64,000 nucleotides of DNA from Rubricoccus sp038746605 (GTDB taxonomy: Bacteria > Bacteroidota > Rhodothermia > Rhodothermales > Rubricoccaceae). A program made the position numbers and the translations under genes. How positions within the stretch are numbered: the stretch's first letter is position 1; each line of letters begins with the position of its first letter. The stretch lies in the NCBI GenBank assembly GCA_038746605.1, contig JBCDKM010000010.1:82772-146771 (forward strand), in the 5' to 3' direction. A model generated the notes under the pieces. It made no database searches, was not told where the DNA came from, and worked only from the letters and a program-made list of their open reading frames with translations. Positions 34,659 to 43,019 of the stretch are shown in pieces.

Positions 34659-37580
34659 TCACCCAGCCAGGGGGATCTCCGCCCGGACGGTCGTGCCGTC
34701 GCCGTTGGAGAGGGACAGGGTGCCACCGAGCGCCTCCGCGCGGGCTCGCATGTTTGTGAGACCGAAGCCACCACCATCGCCCGAAGAACCGCCAAAGATC
34801 CCGTCATCTCGCACGATGACTGCCACTCGCCCTCGGCTCGCCTCAACGGTCACTGCGACGCGGCGACCTCCGCTGTGGCAGACGGCGTTGCGCACGGCCT
34901 CCTGCCCGATCCGGTACAGCGCGAGTGCCTGTGCGGGAGCGAGCGCCTGGTCCGTCTCCCCAATCGCGCGGGCCTCAACCGTCAGTTCGAGCGGGGCCGC
35001 CTGATCTCTCGCGAAGCCGCCGAGCCGGTCCGCGAGCATGCCAGGGGTGAGCGCCCCCTCGCCGAGTGCCCAGATGGCTTCCCGGAGACTGCCCATCGTG
35101 CGGCGAGCGCGGTCTTCCACCTCGCGGAGGTCGTCGGCCGGTCGGCCCTCAGACGCCGCCCGGAGGCGGCCCACCTCGGCGCGAGTCAGAATCGCAGCCA
35201 CCTCGGCGCCCACGTGGTCGTGCAGGTCGCGCGAGATCCGCTCGCGCTCGGCGCGGACGCGCTCCGCTGTCTCCAACTCGCGGATGCGTGCGCGAAGCCG
35301 CCGCTGGCTGACCACCCGCACCCCGACCACGAGCGCCCCGAGGCCGACGAGAACGAACAGTGCCCGCACGGCGCCGCGCTCCCACCAGTGCGGCGCGACG
35401 CGAACCGAGACGAGCGCGGTCTCCTCGGACGCCTCGCCGCCTGAATCGACGGCCCGAATCTCGATCTCGTGGTCCCCCGCCCGCACATCGGAAAGCACGA
35501 CGCGACCATCGTCCGCCTCAGCCCATTTCCCGTCACGCATCCGCCACTCCACGCGCCCCCCACCGCCGAACCGCAGCACGGCGGCTTGAATCGTAACGCG
35601 ATGCCGTCCGGGCGCGAGGTCAGCCAGACGCGCCTCGCGAGGCGACCCGACGAGCGCCACAGCCTCATCGTCCACCGACGCAGAAACGAGCGCGATAGGC
35701 GGCGGGGGCAACGGAGTCGCTCCCATGCTTGCGAGATCTGCCAGCACTGGCCCCGTGCTCGTGGCGAGTACGAGCCGGTCCGAGGGTGCGTGATATGCCG
35801 CGTGCTCGACTGTCTGACGCGCGTCTCGGGTGAGCGGGAACCCATCCACGAGGTGGGCACTCCAGCCATCCGACCCGGGCTCGACACGCCATAGCGACCG
35901 CGTCGTCACGGCGTGTAACACCCCGCGACGCTCGAAGAACGCTACGACCGGGCGCCCCGCCATCGCGCTGACTCCCACCGCCTCGGCGGTCCACTCCGCG
36001 AGGTTCAGCCGCGCGAGCCCCCGGTCAGTCCCGGCCCAGTGCGTGCCGTCCCGCGCCTCGAAAAGGGCGAACACGGCCGACGATGGCAGGCCGTCTGCCA
36101 CCCCCATCGCGCGGGCTCTCCCGCCGAGGGCGAGCGCCAACCCGCGCCGCGTGACTGCCCACGTCCCAGCGCTCGTGCGAATCACGTCCTCCACGGCCTC
36201 CGTGGGGAGGCCGTCCGCGACGGAGATCGAGTCGATCTCGACCAGCCCGCTCGGGGTCTTGCGGAAGCGGCGGAGGCCGGAGCCGTAGCTGCCGACCCAG
36301 AGCGAGTCCGCCGTCTCGGCGGAGCCCGAGACCCAGTTGCCGTCTTCCACTGCAGGCGGGAGCGCGTTAGAGGGCGGAATACGCTGGAGCAAGTCGGCTG
36401 TCGTCAGCGGTTCGAATAGAAACGCTTGCCCGGCCACCCTAAACCGTCCGTCTGGCATCACCACGCCGGACCGGGCGGTGCCCGTCCGCCGGAGGCTCCA
36501 CGTTTCGGCCTTGCCTCCCGCCAGACGGACGAGCGTCGCGCCCTTCCCGCCGAACGTCCATGCCTCGTCTCCAGAGATCGCGATGCGCCGGGCGGGGATG
36601 TCCGTGAGCGCGGTGAGGTGCGTGCTCGCGAGCCGCGCCGCGCCCTGTCCAAACGTGCCGATCCACAGCCCGCCCTCCCGATCTACCGCCGATGTACGAA
36701 CGGAGAACGAGATCAGCCGCGGCCCGGTCTCGCCCGTCACCGGGTCGATCCGCCGGAGGCCGCCGTTGTTCGCCCTGTATAGCGCGCCGTCGTGCGACAC
36801 GAGGTCGCCCGCACCACCTTGGACAACGACCGGCGCTCCCGCTAGCAACCGCCGCTGCGTGAGATCGAGGCGGAGCGACGCGAGGCGGGCCGACCCCACG
36901 CCCGAACGCGAGGATTGGAGCGCGAAGAGCCCTGCCTCCGTCTGGTAGACCGCGACGAGCGCGTCGGGGCGAGCATCGAGGCCCACGATGGGGACGACGT
37001 CGGCTCGAAAGCTGTCGCCTTCGGGCGAGAGCACGAGCACTTCGGGCTGGCGAAAGCCGCTCACGAGAAGCCGTCCGTCCCCTATGTCCAGGAGCGGTGC
37101 CCGTCGAGACCCGAGGCCATCTGCACGCCGGAGCGCGCGCCAGCCCGTCTCCTCACGCCTGCCGATCCAATCGGCCTGTGCAATCACGAGCCGCCCCTCA
37201 CTGTCGGACAAGATCTTCGAAACAGGAGCACGGCCTGCGGGCGAATCCACCAACTCCCAGCCCGTCTCCGTCCGTCGCGCCACACCAGCGTTGGTGGCAG
37301 CCCAAAGTGTGCCATCGGCGGTCTCCGCGAAGCCCTGCACGTACGAGTGCGGGAGGCCATCGTCGGTAGAGAACGTCTGTGCACGGGTGCCATCCCAGCG
37401 CACCGCGCCCGCATCCGTCCCGAACCACACGAACCCCCATCGGTCCTGATAGACCGCGAGGACATAGTTCGAGGGCAGACCGTCCGCACGCGTGATACGC
37501 TCGAAGACCGGCTGCGCCCGGCTACCGGATGCGCCGACGAGCATCGCCAGCGCGGCGAGAACGAGGAGGTAGAAACGCAC
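34659..37580 (-). CDS. Two-component propeller sensor histidine kinase
   Basis: The 973-residue protein starts at GTG 37580, opening a signal peptide (MRFYLLVLAALAMLVGASGSRA). A long periplasmic beta-propeller follows, with many two-component regulator propeller repeats (ITRADGLPSNYVLAVYQD, FSTDDGLPHSYVQGF, SVADGLPTEAV). A Y_Y_Y-type Ig domain and one membrane span (ALFVLVGLGALVVGVRVV) come next, then a HisKA_3 domain with H in RDLHDHVGAE and a compact ATPase with DDGIFGG and GFGLTNMRARAEAL. It probably senses an extracellular ligand, perhaps a carbohydrate, and signals to the adjacent NarL-type regulator. Confidence 0.9.
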   Translation of the reverse strand: MRFYLLVLAALAMLVGASGSRAQPVFERITRADGLPSNYVLAVYQDRWGFVWFGTDAGAVRWDGTRAQTFSTDDGLPHSYVQGFAETADGTLWAATNAGVARRTETGWELVDSPAGRAPVSKILSDSEGRLVIAQADWIGRREETGWRALRRADGLGSRRAPLLDIGDGRLLVSGFRQPEVLVLSPEGDSFRADVVPIVGLDARPDALVAVYQTEAGLFALQSSRSGVGSARLASLRLDLTQRRLLAGAPVVVQGGAGDLVSHDGALYRANNGGLRRIDPVTGETGPRLISFSVRTSAVDREGGLWIGTFGQGAARLASTHLTALTDIPARRIAISGDEAWTFGGKGATLVRLAGGKAETWSLRRTGTARSGVVMPDGRFRVAGQAFLFEPLTTADLLQRIPPSNALPPAVEDGNWVSGSAETADSLWVGSYGSGLRRFRKTPSGLVEIDSISVADGLPTEAVEDVIRTSAGTWAVTRRGLALALGGRARAMGVADGLPSSAVFALFEARDGTHWAGTDRGLARLNLAEWTAEAVGVSAMAGRPVVAFFERRGVLHAVTTRSLWRVEPGSDGWSAHLVDGFPLTRDARQTVEHAAYHAPSDRLVLATSTGPVLADLASMGATPLPPPPIALVSASVDDEAVALVGSPREARLADLAPGRHRVTIQAAVLRFGGGGRVEWRMRDGKWAEADDGRVVLSDVRAGDHEIEIRAVDSGGEASEETALVSVRVAPHWWERGAVRALFVLVGLGALVVGVRVVSQRRLRARIRELETAERVRAERERISRDLHDHVGAEVAAILTRAEVGRLRAASEGRPADDLREVEDRARRTMGSLREAIWALGEGALTPGMLADRLGGFARDQAAPLELTVEARAIGETDQALAPAQALALYRIGQEAVRNAVCHSGGRRVAVTVEASRGRVAVIVRDDGIFGGSSGDGGGFGLTNMRARAEALGGTLSLSNGDGTTVRAEIPLAG

Positions 37581-37709
37581 GGGGAAGGAGCGAGGAGCAA
37601 ACGCGCCGAAGGATAGCGGCACTCGGCCCGCCTCGGCGCAGCCCCCACATCTTCGGGAGGGCACGTTCCGTCGGCGACCGTTATTCTCGCGCGAGCCTTT
37701 CTTGCCCTC

Positions 37710-38216
37710 GTGCCCCACGCCCTGCTCGTGCTCGCGGCGCTGACGTTCGTCTCCTGCGAGCCGCTCCATTCCACCGTCGCGGCGCGCCTTCCCGCGACGG
37801 GCTTGGGCGAACCTGCCCCTGCCCTGGCGCTGACCGACGTGCGGACCGGCGAGACCGTCCGCCTCGGGGACTTCGCGGGCCGAGCCGTGCTCCTCAACGC
37901 GTGGGCGACGTGGTGCGGGCCGTGCCGCGAGGAGATGCCCGCACTCGACAGCCTCCAGCGCGAGCGCCCCGAGGCGGTCGCGGTCGTCTTCGTCAGCGAC
38001 GAGCCGCCGGAGTTGCTCCGCGCCTGGCTCGCCGACCGACCCACGGAGGGCGTCTACGCCCACGCCACCCTGGAGAGCTTCGTGGGACCGTACGCCGCCG
38101 TGCAGGGGGCACGCCCGGTCTCGTTCGTGATCGGCGCCGATGGTGTCCTCCGCGAGCGCATCATCGGCGCGCAGACCGCCGAGAGATTCCGCCAGTCCCT
38201 CGACGCGCTGCCATGA
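37710..38216 (+). CDS. TlpA-family thiol-disulfide oxidoreductase
   Basis: The 168-residue protein starts at GTG 37710 and has a short N-terminal signal with VSC, a possible lipobox (C16). The thioredoxin fold shows NAWATWCGPCREEMP with the CGPC active site and a cis-proline in ARPVSFVIG. It likely reduces or isomerises exported proteins or assists cytochrome maturation in the periplasm. The start of the next secreted protein overlaps its stop by 4 nt, and a group of small secreted proteins rich in cysteine follows, which may be clients. Confidence 0.88.
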   Translation: MPHALLVLAALTFVSCEPLHSTVAARLPATGLGEPAPALALTDVRTGETVRLGDFAGRAVLLNAWATWCGPCREEMPALDSLQRERPEAVAVVFVSDEPPELLRAWLADRPTEGVYAHATLESFVGPYAAVQGARPVSFVIGADGVLRERIIGAQTAERFRQSLDALP

Positions 38217-38557
38217 CCCGGTTTCTGTTCGCGATCCTTCTAGCTCTCGCGCCCCTCACCGTCCACGCCCAGGAGGCAGAACCGATGAACGAGGACGGGT
38301 GCCTCGGAACGGACGACAGCGCAGGCGAACTGTGTTGGCGCGCGACGTGCTATACGGGGGGCGCGCTGGCCGTAGGCGCGTTCCTGCTCAACTCGTGCAA
38401 CCAGTCGACATCGGATCCTCTGGCCGCCTCGGACACCCCCCGCCGAGGCGTCGGCGTAGAGGCGCGGCCTGCTGCTCCCCCTTCGAACCCGAACCCGCTC
38501 CTCTCCCCATCCACAGAGCCTGTCCCGGACTCCAGTTCGGGGCCGGCCAGACGATGA
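38213..38557 (+). CDS. Small secreted cysteine-containing protein
   Basis: This 114-residue protein is not recognised. A signal peptide (MTRFLFAILLALAPLTVHAQ) is followed by four cysteines around a hydrophobic helix (GCLGTDDSAGELC, then CYTGGALAVGAFLLNSC), and a Pro/Ser-rich tail. The layout is similar to the next gene, which suggests two distant relatives. The start overlaps the thioredoxin-like gene by 4 nt, so coupled translation with an oxidoreductase is likely. A degenerate palindrome may underlie residues around 71-79. Confidence 0.6.
   Translation: MTRFLFAILLALAPLTVHAQEAEPMNEDGCLGTDDSAGELCWRATCYTGGALAVGAFLLNSCNQSTSDPLAASDTPRRGVGVEARPAAPPSNPNPLLSPSTEPVPDSSSGPARR
38424..38450. repeat. 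Degenerate palindrome in secreted-protein gene
   Basis: Arms CCGCCTCGG and CCGAGGCGT with a 9-nt spacer. Weaker than other copies and read in a different phase (ASDTPRRG), so it may be chance. Confidence 0.4.
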
Positions 38558-38567
38558 CGCCTGACTC

Positions 38568-39185
38568 ATGAGATTCCTCGCACCCCTCGCCGCCCTTCTC
38601 ATCCTCTGTGCTCCCACGCGAGCGCAGTCCATCGAGGACGCATTCTCTCTTCTGACCTCCTTTGCGTCTGTCGCCGCGGAGGACGAGGACGACGGGGGCG
38701 GGTGCTACGAGTCCTGCATCGAGCCGTTCAACCCCATCGCGTCCATCCCACCAGAGGACGAAGGGATCTGCACGGGGTTTAGCAACACGCAACTCGTAGG
38801 CATCGTGGGCATCGCCGCCGGCTCGTTGGGCCTCATCTCAGCGGCTCTCTACTGCGGGTATGGCGACGAGTTTTGCAATGACCCCTGCCTGACAGGCGCA
38901 ATCCCTCGGTCGGCTCAGCACGTCACCGTGCTGCGGTCACCCGAGGACGGTAGCCATCCACTCCTCCTCGAAGTCGTGCACTCCCAGTCGCGCGGCGTAG
39001 GCGATGTCTCCGCCCCAGCCGCGATCACCGTTCGCGCCTTCGACGCCGAGACCCGCCAGCCCGTCGCGCTCGGCCCGCTCGGCAGCACGACGGCCACCGT
39101 CCGCACCGCCGACGACCTTCGCGCGCTCCTCGGCTCCCCCCGCCTCGGTACCGAGGCGGAGGCACCTGCGCGCCGCGACCCGTGA
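38568..39185 (+). CDS. Secreted hypothetical protein with Cys-rich hydrophobic hairpin
   Basis: The 205-residue protein is not recognised. A signal peptide (MRFLAPLAALLILCAPTRAQ) is followed by an acidic stretch, cysteines in GGGCYESCIEPF, a glycine-rich hydrophobic segment (LVGIVGIAAGSLGLISAALYC) and more cysteines. The last part is beta-rich. Its final 16 residues (SPRLGTEAEAPARRDP) come from a perfect copy of the interspersed palindrome plus its extension, so the element has supplied a new C-terminus. The stop overlaps the start of the YidD-like gene by 4 nt. Confidence 0.62.
   Translation: MRFLAPLAALLILCAPTRAQSIEDAFSLLTSFASVAAEDEDDGGGCYESCIEPFNPIASIPPEDEGICTGFSNTQLVGIVGIAAGSLGLISAALYCGYGDEFCNDPCLTGAIPRSAQHVTVLRSPEDGSHPLLLEVVHSQSRGVGDVSAPAAITVRAFDAETRQPVALGPLGSTTATVRTADDLRALLGSPRLGTEAEAPARRDP
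39138..39157. repeat. Interspersed palindrome forming a protein C-terminus
   Basis: Perfect copy with centre TA, read as RLGTEA eight residues before the stop of the secreted-protein gene. Confidence 0.88.
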
Positions 39186-39712
39186 CCCGTCTCGCTCTCC
39201 TTGTGCTGGCGCTTTCGCTCGGCGGTGCCCACGCTCAAGACGACGGGTGGGATTGGGGCTGGTCGACACCGGACACGACCTGGGCCGAGGACGCGCTGCT
39301 CCACACCCTCCCGGACACCGAAAGCGGCACCGGGCAGACCGCGCTCCGGTTCTATCAGCGCGATGTCGTGCCCCGCATGGCGCGGCCGTGCCCGGCGTGG
39401 CCCTCGTGCTCCATGTACGCCCGCTACAGCGTCGCGCGGTGGGGCCTGGTCCCCGGCACGCTGATGACGCTCGACCGGATGTTCTACCGCGAGAACGCCG
39501 CCTTTCTTCGCGGCCAGACCGCCTTCACCTTCCGCCTCGACGGCCGCACCCGCGTCTACGACCCGCCCGATGCCACCAACGCTCCGACGCTCCACGACTG
39601 GCGCCAGCTTCACCCGGACTATCGCGCTCGCTTCCACGCTCCTCTGGTTCGCGCCGACACCCTCGGCCCAGCCCTCGAACCCGCCTACGAGCGCCCCGGC
39701 GTCGGCCTCTGA
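39182..39712 (+). CDS. Secreted YidD-domain protein
   Basis: The 176-residue protein starts at GTG 39182 (GTGA overlap with the previous stop) and has a signal peptide (MTRLALLVLALSLGGAHAQ). The central part, FYQRDVVPRMARPCPAWPSCSMYARYSV, follows the YidD pattern of a P-x-PSCS-x-YA core after an aromatic YQ. YidD proteins help membrane-protein insertion, but they are normally small and cytoplasmic, so an exported version with extra domains is unusual; this may be a repurposed fold. Its last 143 nt overlap the next gene in another frame. Confidence 0.68.
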   Translation: MTRLALLVLALSLGGAHAQDDGWDWGWSTPDTTWAEDALLHTLPDTESGTGQTALRFYQRDVVPRMARPCPAWPSCSMYARYSVARWGLVPGTLMTLDRMFYRENAAFLRGQTAFTFRLDGRTRVYDPPDATNAPTLHDWRQLHPDYRARFHAPLVRADTLGPALEPAYERPGVGL

Positions 39713-40622
39713 CTCCCTCCGCCTCGGTCCCGACTCCCTGAGGGACGACCAGCGCCCCGTCTCCGTCGGGGACCTGGCGCGGCTGGCTGAGCGCTTCGAG
39801 CGCGCCGACCAGCCCTTCCTGGGCTACGCTTTTCACATGGCGCACTTCGAGCTCGCAGCCGACAGCGCCGCGCGGCTCGCCAGCGGCACCGCCGCGCTCA
39901 ACGGCGCCTTCTTCGCGAGGCGCTACGGCGAGGCCGAGGCCGCCCTCCGCCGTCTCGCGACGGACTTCCCGACGCTCCGCCGCACCTTCCGCTGGCAGTA
40001 CGCCGTCCTCCTTCTCCAGGATGGTCGTTTCGATGAGGCTGCGCTCGCGCTGGACGCTGCCGACCTCCAGCCTGCTGACCGCGACACTCTCGCCGAGCGC
40101 CTCGCCATCGCGGATGCACTCCTCGCGCTCCACGCGAGCGACTACGAGAGAGCCCTCGCACAACTCGAACCTGTCGCGACGGACGCCGGGTTCGGCCCTG
40201 AAGGCGCGGCCTACGCTGTCGCCTCGGCCCGGATCGGGCTTCGCGAAGGGCCTCCGACCGGCTCCCGCTCACCCGGACTGGCCGCCGCCATGAGCGCCCT
40301 CGTGCCCGGTAGTGGTCAACTCTACACCGGGCACGTCTACGATGCGGCTCAAGCCATCGGGCTCACGACTGCCCTGGGCTACGGCGCCTATGCATCGTGG
40401 CGCTACGAACTGGACGCAGGCGGCCCGACCGTTTACATCCTCCCCGCCCTCGCAACGCTCGTCGCCGGGTCGTTCTACCTCGCGAATGTGCGGGGCGCGC
40501 ACGCCTCGGCCAAGCGGTTCAACGCCTACCGTGAAGCCCGTTTCTACCGCGAGGCCATCGAGAGCCTGACGGTGGTCCTGCGCGACGATGGGTGGATGCT
40601 CGGTGTCCGCCTTTCGCCGTAG
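39570..40622 (+). CDS. Secreted TPR-like protein with C-terminal membrane hairpin
   Basis: The 350-residue protein begins at ATG 39570, inside the YidD-like gene in another frame. The signal peptide (RTIALASTLLWFAPTPSAQ) supports this start although it makes a 143-nt overlap. Helical TPR-like repeats cover about 90-220 (FFARRYGEAEAALRRLATDF, LLLQDGRFDEAALALDAA). Then comes a glycine-rich membrane segment, MSALVPGSGQLYTGHVYDA, similar to the SGxGQxYxG motif of TM2/DUF5683 proteins, with a second span after it. Its function is unknown. It closes the run of secreted genes starting at the TlpA-like gene. Confidence 0.68.
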   Translation: MPPTLRRSTTGASFTRTIALASTLLWFAPTPSAQPSNPPTSAPASASDSLRLGPDSLRDDQRPVSVGDLARLAERFERADQPFLGYAFHMAHFELAADSAARLASGTAALNGAFFARRYGEAEAALRRLATDFPTLRRTFRWQYAVLLLQDGRFDEAALALDAADLQPADRDTLAERLAIADALLALHASDYERALAQLEPVATDAGFGPEGAAYAVASARIGLREGPPTGSRSPGLAAAMSALVPGSGQLYTGHVYDAAQAIGLTTALGYGAYASWRYELDAGGPTVYILPALATLVAGSFYLANVRGAHASAKRFNAYREARFYREAIESLTVVLRDDGWMLGVRLSP

Positions 40623-40628
40623 CCCCCT

Positions 40629-40648
40629 CCACCTCGGCGCCGAGGCGG
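40629..40648. repeat. Interspersed palindrome between convergent genes
   Basis: One arm has A for G (CCACCTCGG), the other is perfect, centre CG, followed by AGGGAGTCAC. It fits exactly between two convergent stops (40622 and 40655). Confidence 0.85.
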
Positions 40649-40654
40649 AGGGAG

Positions 40655-42280
40655 TCACTCTGCAGCAGGCTCCACGAGCATCACGTCCTCGCGGTCTACG
40701 CGCACGAGGCCCGGCGGCCCGCCCTTGACCGGCCGGACATATTTCCGCTCCGTCACCTGCACCGGCACCAGACTCTGCGTCTTCGCGCGAGAGAACCGCG
40801 CCGCCAGCCGAGCGGCCCTCTCCACGACCGGCGCAGGCACGACGGTATCACGCCCGGACTTCTTGACCACCACGTGGCTGCCCGGCACGCCGCGCGCGTG
40901 AAGCCAGAGATCGTGCGCGCTCGCGACGCGCGTCGTCAAGTGCGCGTTGCCTCGGGCGTGCTTGCCAACGAGCGCTTCCCAGCCGTTCCCGAGGTCGAAC
41001 CGGTGGAACGGCTCCGCGTCGCCGCCGCGCGCCTCGGGGCGCGTAAAGCGCGCCAGGGCGTCGGACTCCTCGTCTAGAAAGTCTCGGAGCGCGTGGAGCG
41101 TGTCCGTCGCGCGGAGCCTCGCGAGGAGATTGCCCATCGCCTCGGCATCGGCGTGCGCCTCCTCCCAACGGCCCTCAGCCTCCTCGCGCGAGCGCCGGGT
41201 CCGCCGCGCCCGGTCGTAGTAGCGCTGGGCATTCTCCACGGCAGAAAGCGCCGGGTCGAGCGGGATCGTGACGGTTTCGCTGGGCTCGCTCAGGATGTCC
41301 GGCAGCACGATCTCCTCGCGGCCGGGCCCCTCGGTGGTCGCTTGGGCCATGAGGAGGTGACCCCAGGCTTCGTAGCGGTCCGCGCGTGAGGGCTCCGAGA
41401 GTTCGTTCAACATCGCATCAGACGAGCGCTTTCTCTTCGCGTAGGCCCGCGTGAGGGCTTTCTCGACCGGCGCGTACAGCCGCCGGTAGTGGCGGCTCGC
41501 GAGGCTCCGCTTCGCGAAGGTGGACGCCGCCTCGTCGAAGGTCTCGAACGCCTCCATCCGCCAGTCTGCGGGCGGGTGTCGCAACGTGGCAGGGAGGAAC
41601 GCCTCCGGCTGGGTGCCACGCCACACGACGAACGCACGCGGCGTTTCGAGTTCGCGGATCGCCTCTCGAACGAACGGCCAAAGCACGTCTGGGTCTACTT
41701 CGGCTGGGTCCGCCTCGGGACCGAGGCGGGCACGGTGGAGCGCGTCGGCGGCGAGGGCGGGCGCCAAGAGCGGGACGGCGGCACGAAGGGCCTGCGTGCT
41801 CGTCTTGCGATTGGGGCGCCAGCGCGCGCGGAACGCCTCCGCCGTGTCCGGGTGTGGCGCCGGGCGCGTTTCCGGCGCGGATTCTTCGGAGCCGAGGAAC
41901 GAGTCCATGACGGCCCCCTCGCGAACGAGCACCGCGTTCGGCCGGGGCCCGAAGAGCCGAATCCACAGCACGAGGCCACCGGAGAGGTCGAGCACGAGAA
42001 AGCGGTCGCGCTCGGGCGTCCGTACGCCCTCCACGGTCTGCCCGACGAGGTCCGGCAGCACGTCGGTCGTGTTGGACTTCTTGCGTCCGCCGCCGGGCGA
42101 GCGCCAGAGGAGCGGCAGACTCGGGTCGCAGAGGACGCGGAGGGCGTCCGACTCCCCCCTCTCGGTGACGAGACCGAGGGTCAGTTCGCTCGCCGCCTGC
42201 GTCCACGCGTCCGTGAGGGCCGCGCCCCGCCAGCGGGCGTCCCATTCGCGCGAGAGGGCCTGGAGAGTCACGAAGTCCAT
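40655..42280 (-). CDS. rqcH: RqcH/NFACT ribosome quality control protein
   Basis: The 541-residue protein has the NFACT layout: an N-terminal domain with DLVGQTVEGVRTPERDRF (DR at 92-93, near the place of the functional Asp-Arg in the family), a middle coiled-coil region (about 330-420), and the NFACT-R domain with LWLHARGVPGSHVVVKK. RqcH binds split 50S subunits with jammed peptidyl-tRNA and directs C-terminal alanine tailing. A perfect palindrome copy inside the gene reads ARLGPEADP in the N-terminal half. The start ATG at 42280 gives the usual MDFVTLQAL. Confidence 0.9.
   Translation of the reverse strand: MDFVTLQALSREWDARWRGAALTDAWTQAASELTLGLVTERGESDALRVLCDPSLPLLWRSPGGGRKKSNTTDVLPDLVGQTVEGVRTPERDRFLVLDLSGGLVLWIRLFGPRPNAVLVREGAVMDSFLGSEESAPETRPAPHPDTAEAFRARWRPNRKTSTQALRAAVPLLAPALAADALHRARLGPEADPAEVDPDVLWPFVREAIRELETPRAFVVWRGTQPEAFLPATLRHPPADWRMEAFETFDEAASTFAKRSLASRHYRRLYAPVEKALTRAYAKRKRSSDAMLNELSEPSRADRYEAWGHLLMAQATTEGPGREEIVLPDILSEPSETVTIPLDPALSAVENAQRYYDRARRTRRSREEAEGRWEEAHADAEAMGNLLARLRATDTLHALRDFLDEESDALARFTRPEARGGDAEPFHRFDLGNGWEALVGKHARGNAHLTTRVASAHDLWLHARGVPGSHVVVKKSGRDTVVPAPVVERAARLAARFSRAKTQSLVPVQVTERKYVRPVKGGPPGLVRVDREDVMLVEPAAE
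41710..41729. repeat. Interspersed palindrome inside rqcH
   Basis: Palindrome with perfect 9-nt arms and centre GA, read on the minus strand as RLGPEA. Confidence 0.86.
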
Positions 42281-42396
42281 GGCGCGAAAGATCGCGTCGG
42301 GATCGCCGGGGAGTGTGGCGTCGAAGGCGAAAGATGAGCGCGAACCCGCACCGCCGATGCCCGTTCATCCCGCCTCCGCACTGACCCGTCGGCCGC

Positions 42397-42948
42397 ATGT
42401 CCTCCCCCATCCCTGGCTCGCTGCTTGTCGCCGAGCCGCCGATGCCCGATCCGAACTTCAAGCGCACGGTGATCCTGCTCTGCGAGCACTCGCTGGAAGG
42501 CTCGTTCGGTCTCGTGCTCAACCGTCCGGCCCACGTCAAGCTCTCCGAGGTCGCGACCATCCCACTCCCCTTCGACGCGGCGCTCTGGCACGGGGGACCT
42601 GTCCAGCCCGACACGCTTCACTACCTCCATCCCTACGGCGACGCACTCCCCGACGCCCTCCCCGTCCTAGACGGCGTCTACTGGGGGGGCGACTTCGACA
42701 CATTGGCGAATGGCCTCGCGCGCGACCGCTTCGACCGCGACCGGATCCGCTTTTTCGTCGGCTACTCCGGGTGGGGCGCGGGGCAGTTGGACGCCGAGGT
42801 GGAGGACGGCTCCTGGATCGTGATGGAGGGGACCCAAGGCGTCGCGTTCGCGGAAGAGGATGATGAGCTCTGGCGGCAGATCCTTCGCGAACTGGGCGGG
42901 GAGTACGCCCTTCTTTCGACGTTCCCGGACGATCCACGCATGAACTAG
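42397..42948 (+). CDS. yqgE: YqgE/AlgH family protein
   Basis: The 183-residue protein has the family start PGSLLVAEPPMPDPNFKRTVILLCEHSLEGSFGLVLNRP, then WHGGPVQPDTLHYLH and FFVGYSGWGAGQLDAEVEDGSW. The fold is well conserved across bacteria, but its biochemical role is not settled. It is divergent from rqcH with about 116 nt between. Long-loop palindrome copy follows 28 nt after its stop. Confidence 0.93.
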   Translation: MSSPIPGSLLVAEPPMPDPNFKRTVILLCEHSLEGSFGLVLNRPAHVKLSEVATIPLPFDAALWHGGPVQPDTLHYLHPYGDALPDALPVLDGVYWGGDFDTLANGLARDRFDRDRIRFFVGYSGWGAGQLDAEVEDGSWIVMEGTQGVAFAEEDDELWRQILRELGGEYALLSTFPDDPRMN

Positions 42949-42976
42949 TCGGAGGTCCAGCGCTCTTCGACCCTAC

Positions 42977-43010
42977 CCGCCTCGGTCTTCCCGTGGATGC
43001 ACCGAGGCAG
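42977..43010. repeat. Long-loop palindrome variant 3' of yqgE
   Basis: Arms CCGCCTCGGT and ACCGAGGCAG surround a 14-nt insert CTTCCCGTGGATGC that is nearly identical to the insert in the copy at 44030. Confidence 0.82.
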
Positions 43011-43019
43011 ACGACATCA

